Below the pieces are notes generated by a model that did not search any database, was not told the DNA's origin, and was given only the letters and a program-made list of their open reading frames with translations. Both the position numbers and the translations under genes were made by a program. Below are positions 32,119 through 43,875 of a stretch of DNA of 64,000 nucleotides, piece by piece (within the stretch, counting starts at the first letter, position 1; every line of letters starts with the position of its first letter). The stretch covers positions 241,622,449 to 241,686,448 of the forward strand of contig OU015490.1 of the NCBI GenBank assembly GCA_907164885.2, read 5' to 3'. Source of the stretch: Dolomedes plantarius. Lineage: Eukaryota; Arthropoda; Arachnida; Araneae; Dolomedidae.

Positions 32119-34019
32119 TTAGTGAGAAGTTTGGGCCTGTTTATTATTAACTAAAGAAGTAATATCGGGCTCAATGTTTGCCAGTTTAAGGCGAAGATCT
32201 GATTCAATGTCCAGCAAAGCTCTATATTCGGTTTTCATCGCAGTCATTGGATAAAACCCTTTTTTACATATATATGTGGCCGCAAATGGCATTAAAAATT
32301 TTACTACTTGGCAAGAAACTTCTGGGTATTCTTTACGAATAGATAGACATAAAGAGAATAGGTTGGAGCTCTGAAAGCAATTCAATCCACTGTCACTGCT
32401 AAGGTCTATAAAAGACCCTTTTGCAATCACATCGTCTGGAACCCCCCGTTGTGAGTGCGAAAGGATTTCGAATCCAATTTTGAGCTGCGAGATCTTCACG
32501 AAAATAATTTTGGAAAAATTCAAAAGTTGATGTTAGATGTTTTTTTAACATCGCTCATCACATCGTCTTTTATTGACAAATTATTTTCTTCGATAAAGTT
32601 ACAGAGGGAAGGAAACATGTTGACATTTTGTTTTTCAATTTCCTGTTGCATGAATTGCAATTTTCTCTTGAATGCACTTATTTTGTCATACAAGTCGAAC
32701 ACAGAATTGTTAACTCCTTGCAAACTCAAATTTAGTTAATTTAATCTTGAAAAAAAGTCTGGAAGTTATGCTCTGTAGTCTACACAACCATTGCTCATCA
32801 ATCAAATTATCTCTGTTCAAATATTTTGAATTGGTCAAAAACATATAAATTTCATCGCGTAACTCAAACAATCGACTGAGGACTTTACCACGTGCAAACC
32901 ACTGTACTTCGGTGTGAAGTAAATGTGTGGCATGGGCACTTCTCATTTCACCACATAAAATCCAAAATAAACGCGAATTGAGTGCTCGAGATTTAATATA
33001 ATTAACCATCTTTACCATCTCATCTAAAGCCTCTTTTAAATTCACTGGCACATTTTTTGTGGCCAAAGCTTCACGGTGAATGATGCAGTGCGTAGACTTG
33101 CATTTTGATGCCACTTTTTAAATTTTGGCTACCACACCTCATAATTTTCCAATCATCGAGCGATCACCATCCGTACAAACTCCAACACATTTGAGCCAAC
33201 TTATGTGACTTTTAATGAAAGAATCATTAATTATTTTAAATATTTCTTGCAAAGTTGTTCTTGCAGTTAATGGCTTGCCAAATAATAGTTCTTGTATATC
33301 ATTGTTGAAATCAAACCGAATATATACCAGTAGTTGTGCCAAATTGGAAATATCGGTACTTTTATCCAGTTGGAGGGAATAAAATTCGATTGCTTTTAAT
33401 CTTTGGATTAAAATATCTTCAACCTGTGATGCCTTCTCATCTATTCGCCGCTTGACAGTATTATTAGATAATGATACTTTGTCAATTTCACTATCCGCTT
33501 TCTCTCCAAGGACAGATGCAACTATATCCTTTGTTGCAGGCATCAACAATGTTTCACCAATTGTATGTGGTTTCCCGCACTTAGCTATATGCAAACTAGA
33601 TAAATATGATGCTCTCACATAATTATTTATACTACTAAAAGTTTTCACAATTGATTTTTGAGAGCAAAACTCTGAATGTTTTCTTTTAAAAAAATCAAGA
33701 GTTTTGTCTTTTACACTCGAATATTTGCTATATAAATGCCTTTTCAAAGGAACCGGCTTCATAGTCCCGTTTGATAAGCACTCAAAACAAATCACGGACT
33801 GTGGAATAGGTTCAGCTTCTCAGGGTTCCGGATAGGTTCCGGTTCATAGGTTCCGGATTTCATGGCGAACCCATACTTCATATAATCAGGATCATACTTC
33901 CTGATCCAAGTTCGCTTCTGCTTCTTTAATTCTGGTTCTTCGTCTTTGCTCAATTCTCGTGATTTATCTTCTATTGGGTTGAAATTAGAACTTCCAGATT
34001 GCTCTAAATATCTCTTCAT
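32119..34019 (-). pseudogene. hAT transposase relic, second copy (ZBED5/SCAND3-like)
   Basis: Minus strand from ATG 34019 (MKRYLEQSG). A BED/zinc-finger-like N-terminus (ICFECLSNGTMKPVPLKRHL, about 33795), then LQLDKSTDISNLAQLL (first Asp), VCTDGDRSMIGKL (second Asp), STHCIIHREALATK, and the C-terminal half to a stop at 32119. Frame breaks lie at about 33795, 33137-33115, 32720-32710 and 32523. Architecture and motifs parallel the intact gene at 19120-20943, but sequence identity is low, so they are separate lineages. The element's 5'-side terminus is at 35381. The other terminus was not found left of 32119, so the element seems truncated there. Confidence 0.88.
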
Positions 34020-35366
34020 TGTATCGAGATGCTGTAAAAATAATAAGTAAGTAAAATGTTACAAAAACGTAAAAGTATAATAATTTTTCCATTATTAGGA
34101 TAAATTTATGAGACTTATTAAAATTGATTTTTTTATATCCTAATTTATTTACGCGAATCGACCCAAAGTTTGAATTTTCTTGTTAAAAAATTAATGTTTT
34201 TTTAATTATTCTCTTTTATTTAAAACCTATTTTGAAAAAATAAAAACATGAAAACTGTCAATTTTTAATGCTGAATTCATATCTAATTTTGTTTTTCAAT
34301 AATTCTATTTGATAACAAAGTTATATTAATCGCTTCAAATATACATTGGAATCCCTATGTATCAATTTGAAAAAGTTACCTGGTATACATATATAATTTA
34401 AAATAAATTTTTTTAAATGTAATGATTGGATAATGCTTTTTTGAAAAATATTTGTTTTATGATTGGGCGTAATGTGATCTACATGTAAGTAATTTTAAGA
34501 TTTTATAACTAAACTATAACCATGACTAATCATACCCTTTGTAAATTTTTTAGTGTTCTTAACAACGAATAAGTTTATTTGTATATCGTCACCTGATTGC
34601 AGGAACTAGGTAACTCGATTTTTCAAGTACTTGAAGATCTCAAATTTTTAGTTCTTCCAGTGAGAAATTACTCGTCGTCCTGTATGTCTAATTATTACAC
34701 TAGCTAACAGGTTAGGTTAGCAGCAAAGTGAGTTTTCTAGTTATTACATTCACTTCTTATGTAATCTTGCTATAAATAGCCTGATATCTCAAAAATAATT
34801 TTTCTGGAGTTACCTAGTTCTTGCATTCACGTGACGATATGGTCTGCAGACGAATATGAGATGTATTCGAAACATGTAGCCAAACATTTATTAAAATAAA
34901 TTAGGATATATAAAAAATCATTTTAAATACATCTCCTGAGTTTAATACACATACCTTAACAGCTTCTTAATATTTATTAATAATGCAATTACTATTGATT
35001 AATAATATGCAATTAATTTAAAGATGTTTGAAACACAAAACACAATTTTTAGTAGAACTCAGACACGGTTATAATTCGCAAACACAGTTATAGACACAGT
35101 TATAATTCGCGAGTGCCAAATTTTTATGGGGCGGTCATAGATAACACATTCAGGTGTAGACGGAATCTTTTCAGATTAGGTAAATCCCAATAAAGTATTA
35201 CAACATAAACAATGGATAAGAAATTCCAAACTAAAACATTAAAACGTATGAATTATTAGTTATTATAGTCATTTTTCTTTTTTCGTAATACAGATTTTTA
35301 ATAGATTTTTGTTGTAAAGTGTAAAATCATTCGCGTACCGGTACTGGTACGCGTACCCAAGGTTGG
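34020..35366. other. 5' non-coding region of the hAT relic
   Basis: No frames. Holds the MITE at 34583-34840 and, next to the terminus, the hairpin GCGTACC-6nt-GGTACGC (35333-35352). Confidence 0.5.
34583..34840. mobile_element. MITE with about 35-bp inverted ends
   Basis: ATATCGTCACCTGATTGCAG, continuing with GAACTAGGTAACTC, is inverted at 34805-34840 (ATATCGTCACGTGAATGCAA, then GAACTAGGTAACTC). Interior AT-rich. Flanking duplication not resolvable, superfamily unknown. Confidence 0.8.
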
Positions 35367-35381
35367 GAACCACTGATCTAG
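35367..35381. mobile_element. hAT terminus of the 32-35 kb element
   Basis: AGGTTGGGAACCACTG is a canonical hAT end (CAGTGGTTCCCAACCT on the other strand). It is followed immediately by paralogue exon sequence at 35382, so the transposon entered that exon. Confidence 0.85.
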
Positions 35382-35555
35382 AAGAATTGCAGTCTAATAT
35401 CAACCTGTTAAAATATCATATGCGAGGTTTCTAAGATGCTTTAGATCAATTAGCTAAGATACAAGGTTGGACGTACGAAAACAGTACATCTCGGATAAAT
35501 GAGGTGTTTCGAAAGTTAGAAGAGAAAGTTCGAAAGCTGGGAGCCGCAAACTGAA
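35382..35555 (+). pseudogene. Broken paralogue of the 56594-56960 exon
   Basis: Reading from 35382 (gat cta gaa gaa ttg) gives DLEEL, then HMRGF followed by a stop (TAA), then ALDQLAKIQ and a Lys/Glu coil ending in TGA at about 35553. This matches the last 60 residues of the 56594-56960 exon (DLEEM, HMRGF, EQLAKIQ, C-terminal IEDKIEQMGASK). The upstream half was displaced by the hAT insertion. The 3' untranslated sequence (AATAAAATGAGTTTTGAT) is also shared. Confidence 0.8.
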
Positions 35556-36180
35556 AAGTCTTTAGCTAGAATAAAATGAGTTTTGATTATGAAGATGAAT
35601 TTTGAATACATATTTATAGCTAATTTTGTAGGATACACACCTCGAATATATAATTTTACTGAAAATACCTGAACAAGTGCTTTTTCAAACAAGACAAACG
35701 TCTTGTCCAATGCGTTTTGAACTTCTGTTAGCAATGTATCATTCACTGAGGGGTAGTTAAAAATGCATTGCATAAAGTTCAATGCAGATTTAGAAAATAA
35801 ATCAAGTTGCATAAAAAAACAATGCAAAAGACAACTTGCATCTTATCATATTGATAGTATATCCAAATAATATTCTGTATTCTTGACATGAGATACCACA
35901 TATCTCGGAACATTTTAAAATTCTCCCAAGAATTTAAATACTATTCAGAGTGAAAATATGATGTACGTAATGAAACAAATTTAAATACAGTGAAATGTGT
36001 AATATGGACTTATAAAAATTGACACTCAGTATCTCTATCTTTAAAATAATTTCTGAAAAAAAAACATGCTATACAGATTCTATACTTAAAAAAAAAAAGT
36101 CACGGAAAGAATTTGATGAACAGTATAAATGATAAGATGTAGTCTGTACTTTATATTGAAATATTAGAAACACAGACCAC
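35556..36180 (+). repeat. Duplicated locus, segment A2
   Basis: 3' untranslated sequence and downstream flank match 56961-57042, 59155-59414 and 61095-61190, with the intervening pieces absent here. This copy supplies the empty site for the Helitron 59415-61094. Confidence 0.9.
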
Positions 36181-36980
36181 TGTACATTTTAGGTTTTTAG
36201 GAAACCAATTATGCCCTGAATATTAAATTTTTAAACTTTGTTAAAATTTCTAAATTTGTTGAAATATTGCAAGCTGTTTCTATAAATGCAGCACCAGCTT
36301 AGAAATACAATTTGCTACACAGTTATATAAATGCAAACTTTTGTATTCCCTTTCTTCATCATTATTTTATATAAAGAAGCCTTTGTTTTGTTTAGTTTTA
36401 CCCTAAGCACACAAATGGTCTAAATTGGGGAAGGGTCCACATAGGGTGTAATGTTGACTGACCTAAAATGTCCTTCTATAATGAAGAAGCTAAAAAAATT
36501 TGTGGTGTATGGGGAAAATATCCCCGGAAAGTGCCCACTGCATTGGAAAAAAAAAAAACTATTCTGAAGATTTGTCCCTTTAATCGGTTGCATATAATTT
36601 ATGTTATATTGACTAAAACATTTTCAATCGGTTTAATCACAATAAAAGTTATGCACAATTAAAATATATTATAGTAGAAGTCCCGTTTTCGCGTGAGATT
36701 TAGATCTTTAATTGGCCAATCTAACGACAGAGTGCTATATCCTCTTAGTTTAGTATTATGTGTGGACAGAATAAAATTTATCACTACTGAGTTTCCATTG
36801 AAAGTCTCTCTATATCCCCTGAAACCATTGGCAGCTCCAAGGTGGGGGGGGGGGGGGGGCAATAGGGGCAATTGCTCCTCCCCATAAAGCCCGGCGTATT
36901 TTTCTTTTCATAGCCTAAAATTATATAATCGTAGGCCTAATACTAAATGAGTTTAAATTTAAAATGGGACGATGTTTATT

Positions 36981-36985
<5 letters not shown>
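36181..36985. other. Unassigned stretch with G17 tract
   Basis: No gene. A G-run at about 36845-36860 lies in GC-rich sequence resembling MITE cores (AGCTCCAAGGTGGGG). Short frames here are chance. Confidence 0.5.
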
Positions 36986-37059
<74 letters not shown>

Positions 37060-37060
37060 G
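36986..37060. repeat. (TA)n(GT)n microsatellite
   Basis: About 29 TA units then about 7 GT units. Confidence 0.95.
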
Positions 37061-37330
37061 GGCGCGTGGTTGGAGTAAAACATCCACAACATAAACTAAC
37101 AACCATCGTAAATAACAATGAACAATTCAAGTTTATTTACATTTAGAATTGAAAAAAAAACGTAGTCCGTCTACAACGGAATCCAAAGCGGGAGTCTTAA
37201 TGTTCTCCCCAAACAGAGTAGAGGGGTCGTGATAATGTTCGTGCTAGCGGCGCCCTCTTGCGCCAGACATTATATGCGTTTACAGATAACATTTTAGGAA
37301 GTTTACAGTTCATAGTTAAGAGTTCAGTTC

Positions 37331-37377
<47 letters not shown>

Positions 37378-37975
37378 GTAATAATAAGAGGGAGAAGAAG
37401 CTCGACGGCTTGTAGTCGCATAGCCGGGGTTGTAATCTCAGTAAGTCGTCGCGAGTGGCGAAGAAAGGAAGTCCAGGCAGAACAAACATAAACTCCACAT
37501 AGCTGGTATACGTCTTTTATTACACAGTACTTAGATGAGGAAATATACTCCGTGACTCAAACACTGAACTTTCAGTATGGAACGGATACATCGCGCAGTA
37601 GACGGGGAACGGGGGCCCCCCTCCCGCAATTTGGGAGCTCGAAAATCTCACATCTTGATGGTTTGCTGGCTCGAACACAAAAACTTCAGAAAGGGCGCCA
37701 AAATCTGCCAGGTAGAGGCGCACTGACTTTTTAATTGGCCAGAAGCGAACACATGACCCTAGCGCGTCATATCGGATGATGGTTTTCGAATATTCCCCGC
37801 CGTTCGCGTTATATAACTGTTATATACGCTTTGGCCACATGTGCCTTAGGGGAAAAACTAATAAATTACTTCGGTTTGGATTTAGGTAGAAATAAAGAAA
37901 GAGGGACTGTGTTCTATTGCGTTAGGATGAAGAATTTGGAAAGGGCGTGTTAAACAATAAAAAGGGTTTTAAATT

Positions 37976-37976
<1 letters not shown>
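37061..37976. other. Unassigned stretch
   Basis: Contains a second TA array at 37336-37375. 37380-37830 is GC-richer, with 60-75-codon overlapping frames on both strands and no recognised domain. Confidence 0.5.

Positions 37977-38048
<72 letters not shown>
37977..38048. repeat. (TA)n microsatellite
   Basis: About 35 TA units ending at the MITE 38049. Confidence 0.95.
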
Positions 38049-38051
<3 letters not shown>

Positions 38052-38219
38052 TGGAATCTCGATCGATTGTTTTCCGAATCATCGTTTTCCCGTATATGTC
38101 GTTTATTTCAACCAGTCCCGACAATCATATTGCTTTGTTATGTTCTCGCATGTGCTGTTTTCCCGTATTTATCGTTCACTTCAGTCGATTCCTTGAAAAA
38201 CGATAGATCGAGATTCCAA

Positions 38220-38221
<2 letters not shown>
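38049..38221. mobile_element. Pogo/Tigger-like MITE
   Basis: 173 bp with inverted ends CAGTGGAATCTCGATCGAT and CATTGGAATCTCGATCTAT. Inserted in the TA microsatellite (TA on the left; TG on the right). Confidence 0.8.
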
Positions 38222-38258
<37 letters not shown>

Positions 38259-38290
38259 GTATGTATGTATGTATGTATGCATGCATGTAG
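38222..38290. repeat. (GT)n(GTAT)n microsatellite
   Basis: GT, GTAT and GCAT units directly follow the MITE; together with the TA array to its left it forms one compound microsatellite. Confidence 0.92.
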
Positions 38291-38362
38291 CCCCCCTCAA
38301 AAAAAAAGAAAAGAAAACGTTGCCCTCCTGACGTTGCCCCCCCCCCCCAAAAAAAAAAAAAA

Positions 38363-38382
38363 CTAGGCTGGAGCCGCCCCTG
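38363..38382. mobile_element. Isolated hAT-type end
   Basis: CTAGGCTGGAGCCGCCCCTG is the reverse of the hAT MITE end CAGGGGCGGCTCCAGCC. It follows C12/A14 runs. A partner end was not found. Confidence 0.55.
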
Positions 38383-38590
38383 CCTGAAATGCTGAACTAT
38401 AATGATATATTTTAGATTGATAACACAAGGTTTTTGAGGAGAGTTTCGAATGGTATTTAAAAACTTAATTGGTTTCCCATCAGACGAAATGGAAAAAATG
38501 TCAACTGATAAAATGCTTTTTTCAGTTTATCTAGTAGTACATGATAATTAGTTCTTTATTAATGAGTATTTTTTTTCCATTTCTCTATAA

Positions 38591-39714
38591 CAGTGGTTCC
38601 CAACTGGTGGTACACGAAACCATTTGAAGTGCTTCATAGAAGGGTTTAATTATAATAAGAACAATGGACTAGTTAAAGATAAACAATATTGAACCTGACA
38701 TAGAAGCTCTAATAAGAAATTAACAAGTCTCTCATTAAGCTTCCTGAAGAAGACATTTTAATGTTGGGAAATTGTATTTGCCATATGTTAATAACAATTA
38801 CGTACAAACAGCTTTTTCTAGTTTTATGGATTTATTTTCTGCATTTTTTTAATTTATACTTATATACATTTTGTAAAATTATTCATATGTGTATATAATT
38901 TATTTGACCCCCCCCCCCTCAAAAAGTTATTAAAGACCCATTGGTACGTATGTATGTACGTATGTATGTATGCAAGTGATTTATAATTTCATTTCAGACA
39001 CTTTTATTTGATACTTGCCATATGTTAATCACAATTACGTACAAACTGCTTTCTCTAGTTTTATGGATATTTTTTCTACATTTTTTAAATTTATACTTAT
39101 ATACATTTTGTAAAATTATTCATATGTGTATATAATTTATTTGACCCCCCCCCCTCAAAAAGTTATTAAAGACCCATTGGTACGTATGTATGTACGTATG
39201 TATGTATGCAAGTGATTTATAATTTCATTTCAGACACTTTTATTTGATACTTGCCATATGTTAATCACAATTACGTACAAACTGCTTTCTCTAGTTTTAT
39301 GGATATTTTTTCTACATTTTTTAAATTTATACTTATATACATTTTGTAAAATTATTCATATGTGTATATAATTTATTTGACCCCCCCCCCTCAAAAAGTT
39401 ATTAAAGACCCATTGGTACGTATGTATGTACGTATGTATGTATGCAAGTGATTTATAATTTCATTTCAGACACTTTTATTTGATACTTGCCATATGCTAA
39501 TCACAATTACGTACAAACTGCTTTCTCTAGTTTTATGGATATTTTTTCTACATTTTTTAAATTTATACTTATATACATTTTGTAAAATTATTCATATGTG
39601 TATATAATTTATTTGACCTCCCTCAAAAAGTTATTAAAGACCCATTGGTACGGACGCACGACTCTTCAAAGTGTACTCAGGTGGTACTCAAGTATTAAAT
39701 TTTTTGGGAATTAG
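38591..39714. mobile_element. hAT element with internal 236-bp tandem expansion
   Basis: Left end CAGTGGTTCCCAACTGGTGG. The right end is degraded (…TTTGGGAATTAG). Duplications CTCTATAA and TTCTATAC match at 6 of 8 positions. The interior is similar, inverted, to the MITE 57993-58314. No coding frame. Confidence 0.75.
38770..39640. repeat. 236-bp tandem repeat, about 3.7 units
   Basis: ATACTTGCCATATGTTAATC starts at 39011, 39247 and 39483 (with one change), exactly 236 bp apart; an older unit begins near 38773. Units hold a C9-10 tract and a GTATGTATGTACGTATG microsatellite. Confidence 0.97.
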
Positions 39715-39996
39715 TTCTATACATACAGAAGATGGATTAAAAAGAGATAAAGAGTTTACCTGAGAACTAAATGATTTCCTCTATACTCAAGAGTTTGTAT
39801 TAGTACAAAGTTGTAAGCTGATCCAGCAGAATAGTTTTAGTTATCCGGTTTATATAGGATTTTTCGTTAAATGCTATGTAGTCATTACCCTAGATGAAGC
39901 ATATAAACACAATTGAATTACAGATAATGTAACATTGCAGATCCAAACAATAATCACAATCTCTGATTGTTTTTGCACTTTCAGTTAAGGCTTCTG
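39715..39996. other. AT-rich stretch, nothing recognised
   Basis: No frame or repeat. Confidence 0.5.
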
Positions 39997-40197
39997 CACA
40001 GAGAAAAAAAAGTTGGTCGCTGAACTGACTTTGCAGGGTTGAAATCCACTGCACAGGGGAACTCGCTTTTGGCGAGTCGAACAACCCACATTGGAAAGTG
40101 GGTCCTACAACTCACTTTCGAAAACGGGTACATTTACCTGCCTTTGTGAGTTTAAAAACTCTTTGAATGTGTTAGTTAAAGCGAGTTGTGTATTGAG

Positions 40198-40234
<37 letters not shown>

Positions 40235-41173
40235 TGGTGCCTCGACTTACGAGTTTAATTCGTTCCATGACGGATCTCGTAACTCGAAATACTGGTATCT
40301 CGAATCAATTTTCCCCATTGAAATGAATGGAAATGCCATTAATTCGTTCCGGGCTCTCCCAAAATACCGCAATTTTTTGTTACATGTTTTTAAATAAGGT
40401 ATAATATCGGTAGATGTCAAAAATTACTTTTAGAAATCATATTCTTGTTTTTTTAATCATAAAAATCTATGTATTCATTAAAATTACATTCAATTAAGAG
40501 TTTTCTGCGATGAGATTTTTATGTAATGTAAAAATAATTTTAATACATAATGTTTACATATTACATACATGTACGCACACAACCACACACAAACAAGCAC
40601 ATGGAAGATTTGCGACAAGAAAAACCTAATATGATATGCTCAACCATATACAGCCATAATTCATGTATGAGTTACATGTTAAACATGCAATAGCTTACGC
40701 GATTGTCGCAACTTTAGCCTTACACAACAATTTCAAATTAAAACAAATAGCAAATCTTCCGTTACAAGTCCTCACATTTCTATTGTGCTGAAGTATGCTC
40801 TATAATTCGGATTTACATGAAGTATTTTGCATATATTTTAATGTTCAAAAGACTAAAAATGTACTTACATGCACTATAACACGTGGACACTCTGTTTCGT
40901 TGACAAGCGCCATTTTCTTATTTACCCAGTCAAAAAGCTACTAATTGCTTCAAAGTACAGTTTTCGACCCGCTTCCGAAGAAAATCTCCCTCGGCGCGAG
41001 CCAGGAAAACGGAAAAATCTCATCAACCCACAAACAAGATATTCAGCTCACTTTGGGGTGAGGCGGTGAAAACACATTAGATAGGTCTGTAGACTCATTT
41101 TATTTTCAAACCAAATGAAGTGTGTCTGCAAACCAGAAACTTGCGAAAACTGACCGGCTTATTTTTCTCTGTG
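39997..41173. mobile_element. Possible composite DNA element with CACAGAGAAAAA ends
   Basis: CACAGAGAAAAA…AAGTTGGTC at the left is inverted as GACCGGCTTATTTTTCTCTGTG at the right (22-bp span, four mismatches). The interior holds a TA array (40200-40230), a mariner-type MITE end (CAGTGGTGCCTCGACTTACG at 40233) and a 66-codon frame at 40869 without a recognised domain. No target duplication was found, so the call is tentative. Confidence 0.4.
40233..40345. mobile_element. Tc1/mariner-type MITE, left part
   Basis: CAGTGGTGCCTCGACTTACG followed by TTAATTCGTTCC and a partially inverted ATTAATTCGTTCCGG resembles the widespread Tigger-related MITEs. The right terminus was not found. Confidence 0.5.
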
Positions 41174-41590
41174 TGTGTACTAAACCTATTGGATTTGCTC
41201 ACCTCAATGTTAACCTATGGAGAAAATGTGTCCAAGGATTGCCGATGTGGATTGAAAGATTTACTTTTTTAAATTATACTCCTTAGAGAAAGAAATTTTA
41301 CACCTTGGGGTATTTTTCGTTTAAAAGAAAATTAAAAAAATATTATAAAATTTAAATTATTCTTGGAAAAAATGTGGTCTCGTCTGTTTTAAATGCCCCT
41401 AATTTCCTTTGGTGGGTGATATTTATAAAATGAATTCTCTTGCAAAGTGCAGAAAAGTTCAGGTTGTCTGAAAATACTATTTTTATTTGACATTAGCATT
41501 TATGTTGCTGTAAATAGTGGACAAATTTTATCCATAGGTTAACTTTGAGATTAATGAAACCAATAGGGTTAGTACTCTGAAGCCTTAACC
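41157..41590. mobile_element. MITE family M1, copy 1
   Basis: Inverted ends containing GTACTAAACCTATTGG and CTCACCTCAATGTTAACCTA. The interior shares CTTTGGTGG and GCAGAAAAGTTCAGG with copies at 42960-43279 and 55068-55483. Superfamily unknown. Confidence 0.8.
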
Positions 41591-41764
41591 TATCAGAAGG
41601 ATTGTGATCAATGTTATGACTCACAAGATGCTTCACAACGCAGTTCTAACTTGGGAAATAATGTCTCATTTCAACCTCATATATTATTCAAATAAAATAT
41701 ACTTAGAATCAAATTGAAAGCAATTGTATTGTAAGTAAAATTTAATTCTTTCTATTTCTTATTA

Positions 41765-42741
41765 CAGTGATTTCCGCTTATAAGAATCACGTTTGTTATT
41801 ACTGTTTTTGATTCTTATAAGCGGTTGATTCTTATAGCCGAAATTTAGGTTTTTGGACAGGCATACACACCTATATATACATATATTAGATAATTTACCA
41901 TAAAATACTCTTTAATTTACGTTAATTATCTTTTATTAAAATTATTTTTTATAATTTTAAAAATACAACTTCATTTCTAGACCAATAAGTAGATACACAT
42001 GATTATAGTAAGAGAAGAAAAAAATCCAATATTTGTTACAACATACCAGCTTAACAGTTTCAACATTTCAACTACAGGAAGGGAGCAAGAAAAAGTTTTC
42101 TATGGTAGTTTGACGTAATGAAGTTTTCAGGAGGCTGCTTCAATACTCTTTCAATACTAATAGTCGCAGACGAAGATTCACCTTCTAGCTTACGTTTCAC
42201 GGTTTGATAACGTGTTGAATCTACTAATGTCACGTTTGCCTAAGTGATAGTGGACACTTCGCCGAAGATTTATGTGCTTCAGGGTCCAGGAAGCCGCAAC
42301 CAGAATGTGGGAGGTGGGGAAAAAAAGGGCCCCTATTTTTGTTTGTCAGTGCAGAAAAGTGAAATCGGACCCGGACGGGCAATGATGCCCCTGGGTCAAG
42401 CTAATAGGACAGTGTTGTGCTAAATTGTTTGAGGGGAAACTAATATGTTATGTCTAACAAAGAAAGGAATGAATTTTAAGACTATATTCCATCCCATCTT
42501 ATCAATTTTTCTTTTAAAAAAAAAAGAAAAAGAACTTCGTGCCTTTTTAGGGTTTAAGTGGCTTTTTTAGAAAAATGAAAGGAAAGCGAAGAGTGTAAAC
42601 TGATTCTTATAACCGGTGGATTGATTCTTTAAAGCGAAAATTTTAATATGGAAATAATGCATTTGTTTTTGTTTTCGCGATATTGATTCTTATAAACGGT
42701 TGATTCTTATAACCACTGATCACTATAAGCGGTGGTTACTG
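41765..42741. mobile_element. Tigger/pogo-like non-autonomous element
   Basis: The 977-bp element has TA on both sides (41763-41764, 42742-42743). Left end CAGTGATTTCCGCTTATAAG, right end (opposite strand) CAGTAACCACCGCTTATAGT. Both ends repeat GATTCTTATAA motifs. The minus-strand stretch at about 42110-42240 reads a fragment (NVTLVDSTRYQTVKRKLEG) that may be the tail of a transposase. Confidence 0.85.
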
Positions 42742-42959
42742 TACAATAATGTTTCGAGTAAAACGACAATGGAAATTATTCAATGTAATCCGTCAGGGAT
42801 GTGAGTAAGCGGATGATGTGTGCTAGCTCTTCCTTCTTAAGTGTTCATATTTATTTCTGCCACTTTTGTAAGTACACTATGATCTTTATGTACTTTAAAC
42901 ATATTTAGAATGTTTATTATAAAATTGTGCGCTGAAGGTGTTAAGTGTAACTATGTACT
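42742..42959. other. Short unassigned flank
   Basis: No feature recognised. Confidence 0.4.
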
Positions 42960-43279
42960 AACAAATAATTTTGTTGGGAGAAATATCTTGAAAAAAAATT
43001 TACACCTTGCGGTATTATTTTTTAAATGCAAACAATATTTTAAAATTCAAATTATTCAGAGAAAAATCTGGTCAAGTGTATTTAAACGCTCCTAAACTCC
43101 TTTGGTGGATGCAATTTATAAAAAGAATCCTGTTGCAAGGCGCAGAAAAGTTCAGGCTATCTAAAAACTCCATTTTTTAAAAAAATTATCAGCATTTATG
43201 TAGCTGTAAATAGTAGACATTTTCTCCATAGGTTAACATTGAGGTGAGCTGATCCAATAGGGTTAGTACACAGCAGCCT
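42960..43279. mobile_element. MITE family M1, copy 2 (left part missing)
   Basis: Matches 41275-41590 throughout, ending CAATAGGGTTAGTACACAGC. The left inverted end is missing or strongly diverged. Confidence 0.8.
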
Positions 43280-43582
43280 TAAGCCTTGCTCTTCTTTAGA
43301 TAATCGAGCAATGTTTGGTAATTCCAAAGAGCTTCATCTGTTTCAGTAAAAGTCTTGACTTCCGAAATGGTAGCAAATTTTACTAGCGCCGTAATTCTGA
43401 GTCTGTAGAGATTCTGCCAGAGTCTAAGATTACATTTAACACCACTGTAAACAAAATTTCTTATTTTCATAAAACTGCGTCAGTGTCTTGTATTATAATT
43501 CATATTAAATATTTCTCTTCGTGTGTCTTTTTCATCCAAATGTGTATAAATTGCAACAAAGTAACTTTTATGCTCAATGCGT
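43280..43582. other. Short stretch without a gene
   Basis: A 63-codon minus frame (43279-43470) has no recognised domain. Confidence 0.4.
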
Positions 43583-43875
43583 CAGGCCCTGATTTTCCAT
43601 TAGGCCTGGTAGGCCCCAAAAGTATTTTAATTTTAAAAGGGAAAAGAGAAAAAATTCCCAATTCAATTTTTTAAAATTTTTTATTTTACTCTTTTTAATA
43701 GCTATTTTTATCCTAACCTTTCAAATTTGATTGATTGGTTCATCATATGTATAGTTATATGTATAATTCATCATATGTATGTTATAGTGTATATAAGGGA
43801 TTAATAAGTTTTTCTGGTTGCATTGTATTGGTGTTTTAATGATGAAGTTAATATGTTGTATTGCTTTTTGTTATA

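Noticed and set aside
32455..32739. Plus-strand 94-codon frame
   Set aside because: Shadow of the minus-strand hAT relic.
36921..38366. Frames encoding Tyr-Ile repeats
   Set aside because: They are translations of TA microsatellites, not genes; the same holds for frames at 893-1114, 37258-37498 and 50057-50287.
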